NCBI RefSeq assembly: GCF_905163445.1 | Contig: NC_053193.1 | Span: 4,650,001 to 4,714,000 of the forward strand | Source of the DNA: Pararge aegeria | Lineage: Eukaryota; Arthropoda; Insecta; Lepidoptera; Nymphalidae | Length of the DNA stretch: 64,000 nt | Reading direction: 5' to 3' | Part shown: one piece after another, positions 1 to 11,900 of the stretch | Layout of the letters: each line of letters begins with the position of its first letter | Position numbering within the stretch: position 1 is the stretch's first letter | Made by a program: the position numbers and the translations under genes | The notes under the pieces: model-generated | What the model saw: only the letters and a program-made list of their open reading frames with translations | The model's database searches: none | What the model was told of the DNA's origin: nothing

Positions 1-365
1 AATTAAATACATAGCAGATAAAAACGAGAACAAAAAAAAAAATACAAAAAAAAACAGAAACAAAAACATAATTAAAAATTACAACAATTCAATCAACTTT
101 ACAAAAGTTTTACCTAATAGTAATTATATTCGAAAGATCTAAAAATAGTTAAGCCAAAAACATGGTGCTATTACATTTCTCACTGTACTGTAGGCAATGG
201 TTACAATGGGTGTTCCGGTGGTGTTAGATGCCCAAAAAAGACGTGCAAAACATCACGCCAACCGGCAATCTATGAACTTAAAAGAAGGACAAACCAAGAT
301 TCGCATTTATAATGTAGAGATTAGCAGATATAGAGTTTTAGATTTTCTTTTTTTTTGGGTTACAG
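1..365. other. Intronic sequence upstream of first visible MINPP exon
   Basis: A-rich sequence with no recognisable exon. The acceptor of the first visible MINPP exon is at 364-365, preceded by a T-rich tract. This stretch is therefore read as the 3' part of an intron whose donor lies outside the window. Confidence 0.6.
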
Positions 366-3300
366 GCTGCCAACCAATCGCGATTTGGATGCTCAACCGC
401 CACGGCTCCCACAACCCCGAGGCGGACGAGTTGGCAGACTTGCAGAAACTTGTCCTTTTCAAAAACAACGTCATCATCAACTACAGGAATGGCAACTTCA
501 GGAACACGAATGTAAGAAAACATTGTCATTACTATCATTATTCACAACCAAACTCTTTAAAAATACAGGCGTCATCTCTCAAAGGAGTAGTATTATAATG
601 CCCAGTTCCAGATTAAACCACAGAATTAAGAACATTCAGAAACCGTCAACTATATCATCATCATCCACAGCCTACATCCACTGCTGACCTTTCCAAGAGC
701 GCGCCACCACACACGGTCTTTCGCCTTTTTTATCTGTCCAGCGGGCTGGGGACATCCCACACTTTGCTATCCGATTCGCGGTCTCCACTCCAGAACGCAT
801 CTGTCCCAACGGCTTTCTGTCCTACGGCAGACATGACCCGCCCATTGCCATTTCAACTTTCTCATCCTTTGAGCTATGTTGGTACCTTGGTTCTCATACG
901 GATTTCCTCGTTGAATTTTGTCCCGAAGGGAGGCTCCCAACATAGCTCGCTCCATAGCGCGTTGTGCGACTTTGAATTGTTGGATAGGTTGACTGTTAGT
1001 GTCCACGTCTCCGCTCTATATGTAAAACCCACCACACCATACCACAGGGACCGTGTACACAACTAATATTGAAGCATAAAAAACCACTCCACTTTAGTAG
1101 TGTGTCTCAAACAGACGGTTAATCACTACATACGAATTAGCAGTTGACAGTTATAATTTAATTTACTTCTAATGTTCTAAACGTTTAACACAAAATCGGA
1201 AAATAGGAAAAAGTTTGTGACTGGCAGCATTCCGCTGGTGTGAAGTAAGAGGCGCGTGGGGTGTTTTCACTGTTTTTGGACACAATGCACTGCACGCAGT
1301 AATGGCTGAAAGTTTCAATATGTTCGTAATTCTGTGGATAATACCCATGAGCAAAGTCTCGGGGGCATCATAAACAGGAAGAAAAAATATTTTGAAGCAC
1401 ATAAGACGAATTGTAAATCTGCTGCTGATCTAAAGAGAAACAAGGCAGAGAAGGAAAACGATAGTCCAACTAAATTTTATCTGCCATCTGAAGATTTTGG
1501 GTGACATTTCAGTAGGTAGCCGTCACGCCTTAAAAAACCAAAATTCTAAATTCATTTTTTTCAACTAGACTTACTCTATGAGCTCTTCAAACGTCAATCT
1601 GTCAGTTTGTTGAAACTCTACCGCCGTTTAGAAGACAGACTCTACAGAATATAAACCGGCAAGAAACTCAATTGCTCTTTTCAAACATAAAACAGCTACA
1701 ATATTACACCACGACCATCCTGACCCAGTTGTAAACGCTGTGGCTACTAAATCAGAGGTCCCAAGTTCTATCCCCGTCGGGGTCTATTTGGAAATTTTCT
1801 CTGGTCTGGTCTAATGGAAACACCCTACCAACAACATCCAGTTATCATACTTCTACAGGTTAATCCGCTACCATATTATACTGCAACTTTAAGTGGGAAA
1901 AAAAACTACATTGACAGTAGTAATAATACCTACGACCCGAATTCCTCAGTGCATTTTTCTAGCTGGCACTTTTGCAATAAAACGCCCAATCTAGCACGTA
2001 TCTACATATAAATACGGAATTACATAGGATACGGCAGACGTGGTTTTTGCGTATTACATAACCGGTTTGCTCTTAACTTATGGAATCTCACGTCTGAGTA
2101 GTAATATGTAAGCCACGTGAACACTTTAATATACCTATTGGATTGCAATAAACGACTATTCAAATAGCTTTGGGTACGGATGTTATGATTTTATTGAACC
2201 ATCGGGTGGGCTTTGGTCGTGGCTAGATTTCACCATAGCCTAAAAAACGAGACAATGCGATTTAGAAACCTGCATTCCTGAGAGTTCTCCATAATGTTCT
2301 CAAAGGCGTGTGGAGTCCACCAATCCGCACTGGGCCAGCGTGGACTACGGCTTCACCCGTCACATTATGTTGGAAGATCCGTGCCCTGTATTGGGCCGGT
2401 AATGGGTTAATATGTTAATGATGCAGAAAACTGTTATTACCTACACTTGGAGAAACTATCAATTTTATAAATTTTTAAGAATGCCTTTAATAATTTATGA
2501 AATGTACTTATGCCCGTTAACACTAACGTGGAACTAGGCGATGCCTAATTAAGTAACACCTAATCTAAGGAAATTCCTACGCATACATTTTTTATTTTTT
2601 TTATTCCACTATACATACGCACATAGAACATGGAACACATAATCGCTTAGCGGCACGTCTTTGTCGGAAGGGAGGTAACTACCCACGGCCAAAGCCTCTC
2701 ACCAGACCAGGGACCCTACTTAAATTCACAGCGCTAACCGTTATCACCTAAGAGTTGTAGACATTGCATCGCCGGAATCATTAGCATTTATTGGAAACGG
2801 GCATTAGTTTTTAACAGACGGTCAGACCTACTCGTACTCCGTGCAGCTACTTAATTTTATCACTCAATCGTTGTTTCAATCTTAAATCTCTTCGCAGCTC
2901 CGAATGTGCATGTCGGACGTGAATATGCTTGAGCGATGGGAATGGAACTCCAGACAAAACATCACCTTTGCGGGAGACCTGACGAGTGACGGCTACATTT
3001 CCACCCAGCAGCTCGCGCAAGCTTGGAAGCAGAAGTTCCCTGGACTCCTGACTGATAATGTCCATGATTATCTGGTAAGAGCCGAATTAATATGACCAAC
3101 ACCTTTGTAGTGTTTTTGTAACTATCTATATGATGGCATTGTCTCAAAAAATTCAATATTCAAAATTAATTTATACAGTACGTGTTCCGGCGGCAGATTG
3201 GTGCAGTGAGCAGCTACTATACTATACATACTTTCTGAGTACAAGGGTTCGATTCCCACAAGTTGAAAATGTTTGTGTGATTTTTTTTTTTTTTTTTGAT

Positions 3301-6300
3301 GATTTCTGCTTCATGGCAATCTGTTTTCCAACAATAAGCCACTTCTTTGTTTGATTTCTCAGTTTATGTTTTCCTCAAGAGCCACACTTGTGTGAAAATT
3401 CTTTTCACACGACTCTCTTGTTGTCAAGTGGTAAATCTTTTATGTAGGCTCGGTATGTCACTTCTTTTTAGCCGGGTATACTGAAGAGCATCTTCTCCAC
3501 TTAGAGCGTGTGCCAGTTTGTTTACATGGACGGTCAGCTTCTCTTGATACTTCAGGCTGTGTTGGGTTATTTCCTGCCGAACTGTTTTTAGGCCGAAGTC
3601 GAGGTATATGTATCTATTACTTATACAATGAGGGATGCCAAACATTGTTCTCAGAGCTTTGGTCTGGAATCTTTCCAGGATATCTATATTGCTATTGCTG
3701 GCAGTTCCCCACAACTGTATTCCGTAAGTCCAGATAGGTTTTATGGTAGTTTTATACACTAGCATCTTGCTGTTGGGATTTAGTTGTGATTGGCGTCCCA
3801 ATAACCAGTTCAGTGACCGCAATTTTCCATCTAGTTGTTTCCGCTTTGTCCAAATATGTTTTTGCCATGTAAGTTTTCTGTCTAGGTGCATGCCCAAGTA
3901 TTTTGCGTTATTATCTTGAGGGATAACTTTGCAGTTTAGCTTTACTGGTGGACATGTTTCTCGCCTAAGTGTAAATGTTACATGTACCGATTTGCTCTCA
4001 TTGGCTTTTATTCTCCAACGCTTCAGCCACGTCTCAACTTCTGTTAGGTGGTTTTGCAACTGTGATGAAGCCGTTTCTGGGTTGCTATGAGCCGACAGTA
4101 ATGCCGTATCGTCAGCGTAAGTTGCAGTCGTGGTGTAGTCAGTTGTTGGGATATCTGCTGTAAAAATTTGGTATAGTACAGGGCCCAAGATACTGCCTTG
4201 AGGGACACCTGATTGTATTTCGTGTACTTCTGAGAGATCGTCGCTGTACTTCACTTGGTAGCATCTTTTATCTAAGTAAGATTTAAGTATTCGGAATAGA
4301 CAATGCGGGAGATGCTTTTTTATCTTGAACAGGAGGCCGTCATGCCATACCTTATCAAACGCTTGGCTGATATCCAAAAGTTTGTGTGATTAGTATTGAC
4401 AAGAATGTTTTTCAATGACTGGGTGTTTATTTATATTTTATAAGTGTTTATGTATCTATATTTATAAAAGTAAGTCGTGTTAGTTACACCATTTATAACT
4501 TGAGAACGGATGGACCGATTTTCATTATTTTTAATTAGTTTGATTCCTGTGAGTCCGGAATAGGATAATAAGTATTAAAATATAATATTTATCAAAAAAA
4601 AAAATCAAAACACATTAGCCGTTCATTAGTAATAAAACACAACTGCCAGCGCACGTCATGTTGTCTATAAACGTTGAAAGGTTGATGTGACCGTTGGAGA
4701 GTTACAATAATCCGGAGTAAGTACGTATTGTACTTTACAAATACATTGTGATGTAAAAAATATTAAGGCGAAATGAAATTCGCGGGGAAAGCTAGTTATT
4801 CATAAAAATATTCATCAGTTATCTTAGTACCCATAACACAAGCTACGCTTACTTTGGGGCTAGATGGCGATCTGTGTATTGTCGTTGTATATTTATTTAT
4901 TCTATTACTATCTGTGCCATTTATCTGTTACCATGACGTGGTTACTCCCCCGCGACTCCCTGTGACTCCCGTGAGTGAAATCTCAATGGCTGAGAGCACA
5001 GACACAGTTAGTACAGATTTAGGGAGATTGTTACCTAAATGCCGAGCGCATTCTTAATGAAGTCAAACGAGACAATTCATTTATGAATTAGTCTCAGAAA
5101 TATAGATAAATATTACTGTAATGATTTAATAATTTAAAGTAGAGAATCTCTGATGGACGTCTTTCAGTTATCTATGCTTGCTCTGTTTCAGTTCAAATAC
5201 GTAAACGACCAGCGTTCAAGTACCACTTTCCGGGCTTTCACAGAAGGTCTGTTCAGAGCTCAGGCGGATAACATCGACATATCGAAAGAAAGCGATGAGA
5301 AATTACTACGGGTAAGTTGAACATTCTTTCTTTTATATGGCTGATATAAAGTTTGCTTAAATTTATCTATTGTTTTCTTTCTTCTTTAACTATATTTTCG
5401 CACCCATTTAATCATATTACGTCAGTGTAAGATACACTGACGTAATCTTATATGTTTAAACGAGCAATTCTTGTATATGTATAATTGGAATCTCGGAATC
5501 GGCTCCGACGATTTTCATGAAATCTAGTATACAGGGGGTTTCGGGGGCGATAAATGGATCTAGCTAGGATTCATTTTTAGAAAATGTAATTTTATTCGTG
5601 TTTTCCGGTAATAACTGATTTTGCACGAAGTTGCACAGGTCAGCTAGTTTAATGCTTATTTCAGTACAGCCATCATCGTGTGCTATTTCTTTATGCTTCC
5701 AAATTTGGTCTATATTTGATTTCTCTTTCAGGGATTATCGATTTTAGAATTATTTTTCTACCCGCGACTTCGTCTGCGTTTGTTTTTTGATGTGACATTA
5801 AATTTAGTTGTAGTTCTAAAACAATTTTAAGTATTCAGTATCCTAAGTAAGGTAAGTAAGAGTTTGCTGCTGTCCGCTGAGGAGTTCTGTCCTCTATCTC
5901 CAACCACAGTTAGGCAAAATTAAACACATATACCTCTATAGTACAAAAATAATTATATAATTCGGTTTAGATTTGTCGGAGTTATGGTGTAAAATCGTCA
6001 AACACTCATCCCCTCTCCCAAAGGAACCGAGCTTAATGTAAGGAAAAAAATTAGTATCCTATATTACTTCTAATACTTCCAAGAATATGTGTACAAAGTT
6101 TAATGAGGATCGGTTAAGTAGTTTTTGCGTGAAAGCGTAACAAACAAACTTACATTGACATTTATAATATTAGTAGGGATTACTTACTAGCTGTCCCGTC
6201 GAACTTCGTACCGCGGTATTTTTTTTTTGATGATTGTTATATTTTAATACTTATTATCCTATTCCGGACTAAGAGAAATTCAAAAAATCAAATATTATAA

Positions 6301-8941
6301 AAATTGGTCCAGCCGTTCTTGATTTATAAACGGTGTAGCTAACACAACTTCCTTTTATATAAATAGATAACTGCAGGTAGAAATATGCAGGTGTGCTTTC
6401 TTATACGAATTTCTTGGAAGGGAAGTAGATTATCTCTATTTGCTCCCGTAATTTTAGAAGCTATTTAATATCCAAGGACCCGGGATTTCTTCCTTTGAAC
6501 ATGGTTTTCTGTATGTAGTTATTATTTTTTTTTATTTTTTTAGTACCAAAAATTAAAAAAAAACATGTACAACTTATCTCTAAAGAGATTTCTTAAAGAA
6601 GCCCTTTAATGTTAGAAAAATTGAAGAGTAGAGTTGAATAGTATGGAGGGTAGAGGTAAGGAGAGTCATCTTATATGGGAGAAAAGTTGAAAAAGTGTCC
6701 AGTTGTTGCGCTAAATAACAGTTCAAAAATCCTCCACAATGGCGCTGGTGGATGCACAGGGTATGGTATGAATGTAGCAATCGTAGATGAATTGAAGTAT
6801 GCCGAGTTAAAAAATTTAATGTCATTATCGACTAAAGTAGTTAATTATTGAGAATTTCAACAACTTACGTTGTACAAAATATTGTGGTAAATATAACCTT
6901 ACTTCCTTGTATCTCTATACTTCCTTGTTTATTTTTCAAGCCTACTCTAACAATATTTATATTTGGCGCTTCTTTTAAGAGTTACCCTGATGCAAATGTG
7001 GCGCCATCCTAATTTAATACATTTTGACGACACTTTTTCATATACACAGATGACTCTCCTTACCTCTACCCTCCAAAGTAAGGACCAAGGATATGGAGGG
7101 TAGAGGTAAGGAGAGTCATCTTATATGGGAGAAAAGTTGAAAAAGTGTCCAGTTGTTGCGCTAAATAACAGTTCAAAAATCCTCCACAATGGCGCTGGTG
7201 GATGCACAGGGTATGGTATGAATGTAGCAATCGTAGATGAATTGAAGTATGCCGAGTTAAAAAATTTAATGTCATTATCGACTAAAGTAGTTAATTATTG
7301 AGAATTTCAACAACTTACGTTGTACAAAATATTGTGGTAAATATAACCTTACTTCCTTGTATCTCCATACTTCCTTGTTTATTTTTCAAGCCTACTCTAA
7401 CAATATTTATATTTGGCGCTTCTTTTAAGAGTTACCCTGATGCAAATGTGGCGCCATCCTAATTTAATACATTTTGACGACACTTTTTCATATACACAGA
7501 TGACTCTCCTTACCTCTACCCTCCATATTGAATAGGTACTTACAGAAATAAACTGATACGAATATAATACAGATAAACAATACATAGAAATGCAAACATA
7601 GAGTATAAATACCAAACTTAAACTATAATTTATACATTAAATAATATATGAAGTACAGAATGAAAAATATACTAATAAACTAATTATATGGAGAAGCCAG
7701 ATAGTGCTGATTCAGCCTTGACTTGAACACACTCTGGGATGGATTATCACACATAATATTGTGGTTCTACTGCCATTACCCGGATGGCCGGCCCCGTCTA
7801 TTGTGTAGCCAGTGGCGTGCATAGGACCTTTGACCAGGGTATGCATAAAGCAGGAAGATCGCATTAACTTGACAAATCCTTCTCTTTTATGAGTTATACC
7901 AAAAATTTAGGGTATGCAGTGCTTTTGCGCATGTAAGAAGTGCACGCCACTGTGTGTAGCAGTTGCTAATGAAGCGGCCAACTAAAGAGCACGAGTCTCC
8001 CACTCTGGCCCGTATTGATAGACTCCACACACCTTTGAGAACATTATGTAGAACTCTCAGACATGCAGGTTTCCTCACGATGTTTTCCTTCAATGTTGAA
8101 GCAAGTGATATTTTTATTGCTTAAAACGCACATAACTTAGAAAAGTCGTGCGTGCTGGGATTCGAACTCGGCCCCCAAAAAATGAAGTCGAAGTCCTTCC
8201 CACAGGGCTATCACCGCTTCAGCTAACTATAAGTCTTAGTTATTATTAAGCAGTGCTCTGTCAGTGTCGAAGGAAGCTGGGTCTCAATAGATACAAAAGA
8301 AATTAGTGCAGAAGCTGAGTGAAGACCCTTTTGAGATCAATCACATCGTACATGTAAATAAAAGTTTTGTTTCTTTATCTCTTAGATATAAAGGGCATGA
8401 TTATAAAAATAATGGAACCATTTTTATTTGTTTGCAGCCATACAAATTCTGTCCATCTTGGAACGCTGATGTCGAGGAGAACGCGGAAACATTGACACAG
8501 CAGCGCACTTTTGAGTCAAAACAGGAGTTTAAAGATGTGAGTCATATCTTTTTTAAATTTAATATCAACTTCCCATTGCTGATCACGGATCTTCTTTAAC
8601 ATCATTATCTCTTAGAATGAGATGGACTTAGAACGAATTCCAACGCAATTTGATTGGTCCATCAGTTATAACTATAAAAGAGTGAATGGAACATTAAACC
8701 GTTCAATATGTAAGGTGTTTATCTTATTTGCCAGATGATAAGCAACATCTCCCGTCGGCTGGGCTTCAACTATGACATCGAAAGGGAGGTCCTACACAGC
8801 ATGTATGAAATGTGCCGCTACAACAAAGCTTGGTCGGTCACACAGATCTCGCCTTGGTGTGCTGTGAGTGCTATGTTTTACTCATTAACATGTCCAAACG
8901 CGCTTACACCCATGGCACACGCATATGCACACATGCGCACA

Positions 8942-8975
<34 letters not shown>

Positions 8976-11900
8976 GATAAATACACACAAGCGCGCGCAC
9001 GCGGATTTAGGAGGGAAACACTACAATAAATAAAACTAGGTTCTTTTTATCTTATACTAAAGCTTTCTTATACTACGCTTCTTAAACTTAATTTTAAAAA
9101 TTGGACGGGTTTGTTTGTTCTGTTACTTGAATGCGGTGATCTCAGGCACTACTGGTCCGATTACTGTATATCTGCACGCTAACACCAATAGGAGCATAGC
9201 ATCAATGAAGAATGTTTCGAAATCGGGTTTTTTTTTGTTGCTTTTGCGAGCTTTCGCCTGCGTGCGCTGCGTAAACGGTTAAAGTTAAATAAAATCATGT
9301 ATTACAAAGTTGTACTCATTTCAAAGTTTAAAAAAAAAGTTCGCGACACTATATGTCTATCTTATATGATTGACTTATACCCACACGAAGTCGCGTTGGT
9401 TTAATGGGCTTTAATGAAGTTATCGTCAACTTACAGGTGTTTACCAAAGAAGATTTGAAACGTTTGGAGTACTCTGAAGATTTAATGACGTATTACAAAT
9501 ATGGCTACGGCTCGCCCAAGAACCAAGAAATAGGTTGCACTGGTGTCAAGGATATGATGGAATTCTTTAAGACCCACGTGGACAATGGTAAGGAGGCAAG
9601 CAAGGATATCTGTGTTATATATAAAATGTTTGTTTTTTGAAGTTAAACTTCTTTAGAATCGTTGTTATTTGAAACTCGATCAAACGTAAAGTCAATGTCA
9701 AATATTTCGTTATTCAAATAGGCACATAGATAAATAAATAAATAAATAAATATACTACGACAATACACACATCGCCATCTAGCCCCAAAGTAAGCGTAGC
9801 ATGGGTTATGGGTACTAAGATGCCTGATCAATATTTTAATGAACATAAATACTTATATTAAAACATATAAACACCCATACACTGAAAAACTTTTATGTTC
9901 ATCACAGAAACATTTTTCCAGTTGTGGGAATCGAACCCACGGCCTTAGACCTAGAAAGCACGATCACTGCCCACTGCGTCAATCGGCCGTCCAAAATGGC
10001 ACACTATATTGATTTGATATTTTTAAGGTACATTAGATGCGTACATTACAAAGTAAATGTGTAAAGTAAGTTTAATGCGTCAAGATAAAGAAAGAAACAC
10101 ATAAATGTACGGGAGAGAATGAGACAGAACTATTTTTTTACCGTGGAAACTGAATAATTTGTAGATAAAGACACAAATACATAAATGTTTAGGAGAGAAT
10201 GATATGGAATATATTACAAATTTTATTTTGGTTACCATTGAAACAAAATATTATGTAATACCATCTTTTACATTAAAATGTTAATTTTTTTTGACAGCCG
10301 TTTGGCGCAGTTGGCAGCGATGAAAATGAAGGTTTTTCAGAGTCTGGGTGTTTATCCCGATATTATAAGTATTTATGTATATATATTATTCATAAAACAA
10401 TTTCATCAGTTATCTTAGTGCCCATAACACAAGCTTCGCTCCATTTGGTGCTAGAAGGCGGTGTGTTTATTGTCGTAGTATCAGTCACTAGTCAGGCAAT
10501 CATATCAACCCGTTACTGGCCCTCTACAGGGCATGGGTCACCAGTGGCGTGCATAGAGGGTATGCACAGGGTATGCAGATGATATAAAATGAAGAAAATC
10601 TCCAGTACGAGTTATAAATACTTAAGGGTAGGCTTTTAATAACTCTTAAGTTATTGCCTATCCTTAAGTTTTTAACAAATCGTACTGGAGATTTTCTTCA
10701 TTTTATATCATCTGCATACCCAGTCCCAGTGCATACCCTCTATACACGCTACTGCATGGAGAAAGGGTTCAGGCCGTAGTCCACCACGCTGGCCCAGTGC
10801 GGATTGGTGGACTCCACACACCTTTGAGAACATTATGGAGAACTCTCAGGCATTAAGTTTCCTCGCGATGTTTTCCTTCACCGTTGTAGCAAGTGATATT
10901 TCAATTACTTAAAACGCACATAACTTCTTTTTAATTAGAGGTGCGTGCTGGGATTCGAACTCGGGAACCGAACTTAAAGTCGAGCTGCTACCCATTGGGC
11001 TAGCACGCTTTCTCGTAGTATATTTATGATTCATTTATAAATCCATACTTGTATTTCAGAAAAACCCCAACAACCTCGCGCCATCGTCCACTTCACGGAG
11101 GCACAAATGCTGTTGCTGACGCTGCAAGCACTGGGGGCTCGTCGGGACACCGCACCGCTCACTGGAGACAATTACCACACAGCCGTCGCGCAAAGTCGCA
11201 AATGGAGTTCTTCCGCCATGTCGCCATTTAACGCCAACCTCGCTGCTGTGCTATACAAGTAAGAATGTTCTACTACAATTTTTTGTCCAACATATACAAC
11301 GTTGGGGTTAGCAGCGGAATCTCTTCCGGAGATTCTTGACTCCCCTTGCCCCGCCGTTACAGGAATAGGGGTTTTTTTGTACTGACCATAAAAGTACTGC
11401 CAATAATCACCAATAATAATGCGGTTTGGTGATCGCAGTGTGGTCAGTGGATTTTGGACCAGCTAATGCAAAATAAATAAATAACAAATATACTACGACA
11501 ATACACACATCGCCATCTAGCCCCAAAGTATGAATATTTTTATGTATATAATACACACATAATACATGTATATTATACGTATTTAACGTATAATATACAG
11601 ATAAACACCCAGACACTGAAAAACATTCACGTTCATCACACAAACTTCTTTTGGAAAAATTTGAGCTGTCCTTTGGAGACAGCTAATAAAACATCGGAAA
11701 CCGATATTTTTTCACGTGAAACTAAAAAAAAAATAGTCGGTTTTTTTGCGCCACCCTAATGGATAGCCATACTGTTTGACCTTGCATAATTACTATTTCC
11801 TCAATTTTTTCAGGTGCACACCAAACAGCAACTTCCAGATCAACGATCCATACCAGGTGCTCTTCTTAGAAAACGAGAGGCCCCTATATTTGGAGGAATG

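Larger units (their letters stand above)
3192..4912 (+). mobile_element. SINE-A copy split by a LINE and a Helitron-like insertion
   Basis: A tRNA-derived SINE with a B-box-like GGTTCGATTCCCAC at 3246-3259 and a 3' end of TTTATTTATT repeats. It is cut into three pieces: 3192-3282, 4380-4465 and about 4797-4912. The intervening sequence consists of a 5'-truncated Jockey-like LINE (3283-4379) and a Helitron/Lep1-like relic (about 4466-4796). Piece order matches intact copies at 17161 and 37227. Confidence 0.8.

Noticed and set aside
355..687. 110-residue open frame starting at 355
   Set aside because: Out-of-frame shadow of the MINPP exon 366-511. The other frame carries the RHG motif, an acceptor and a donor.
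6580..7275. Two similar minus-strand open frames of about 70-80 residues
   Set aside because: They are chance frames inside the two copies of the 430-bp TIR element; no homology to any protein.
8735..8980. Open frame starting with ATG at 8735
   Set aside because: The ATG follows directly after an acceptor and is internal to the MINPP protein. The downstream part runs into a CA microsatellite.
8880..9033. His/Thr-rich repeat peptides
   Set aside because: Translation of a (CA)n microsatellite in an intron.
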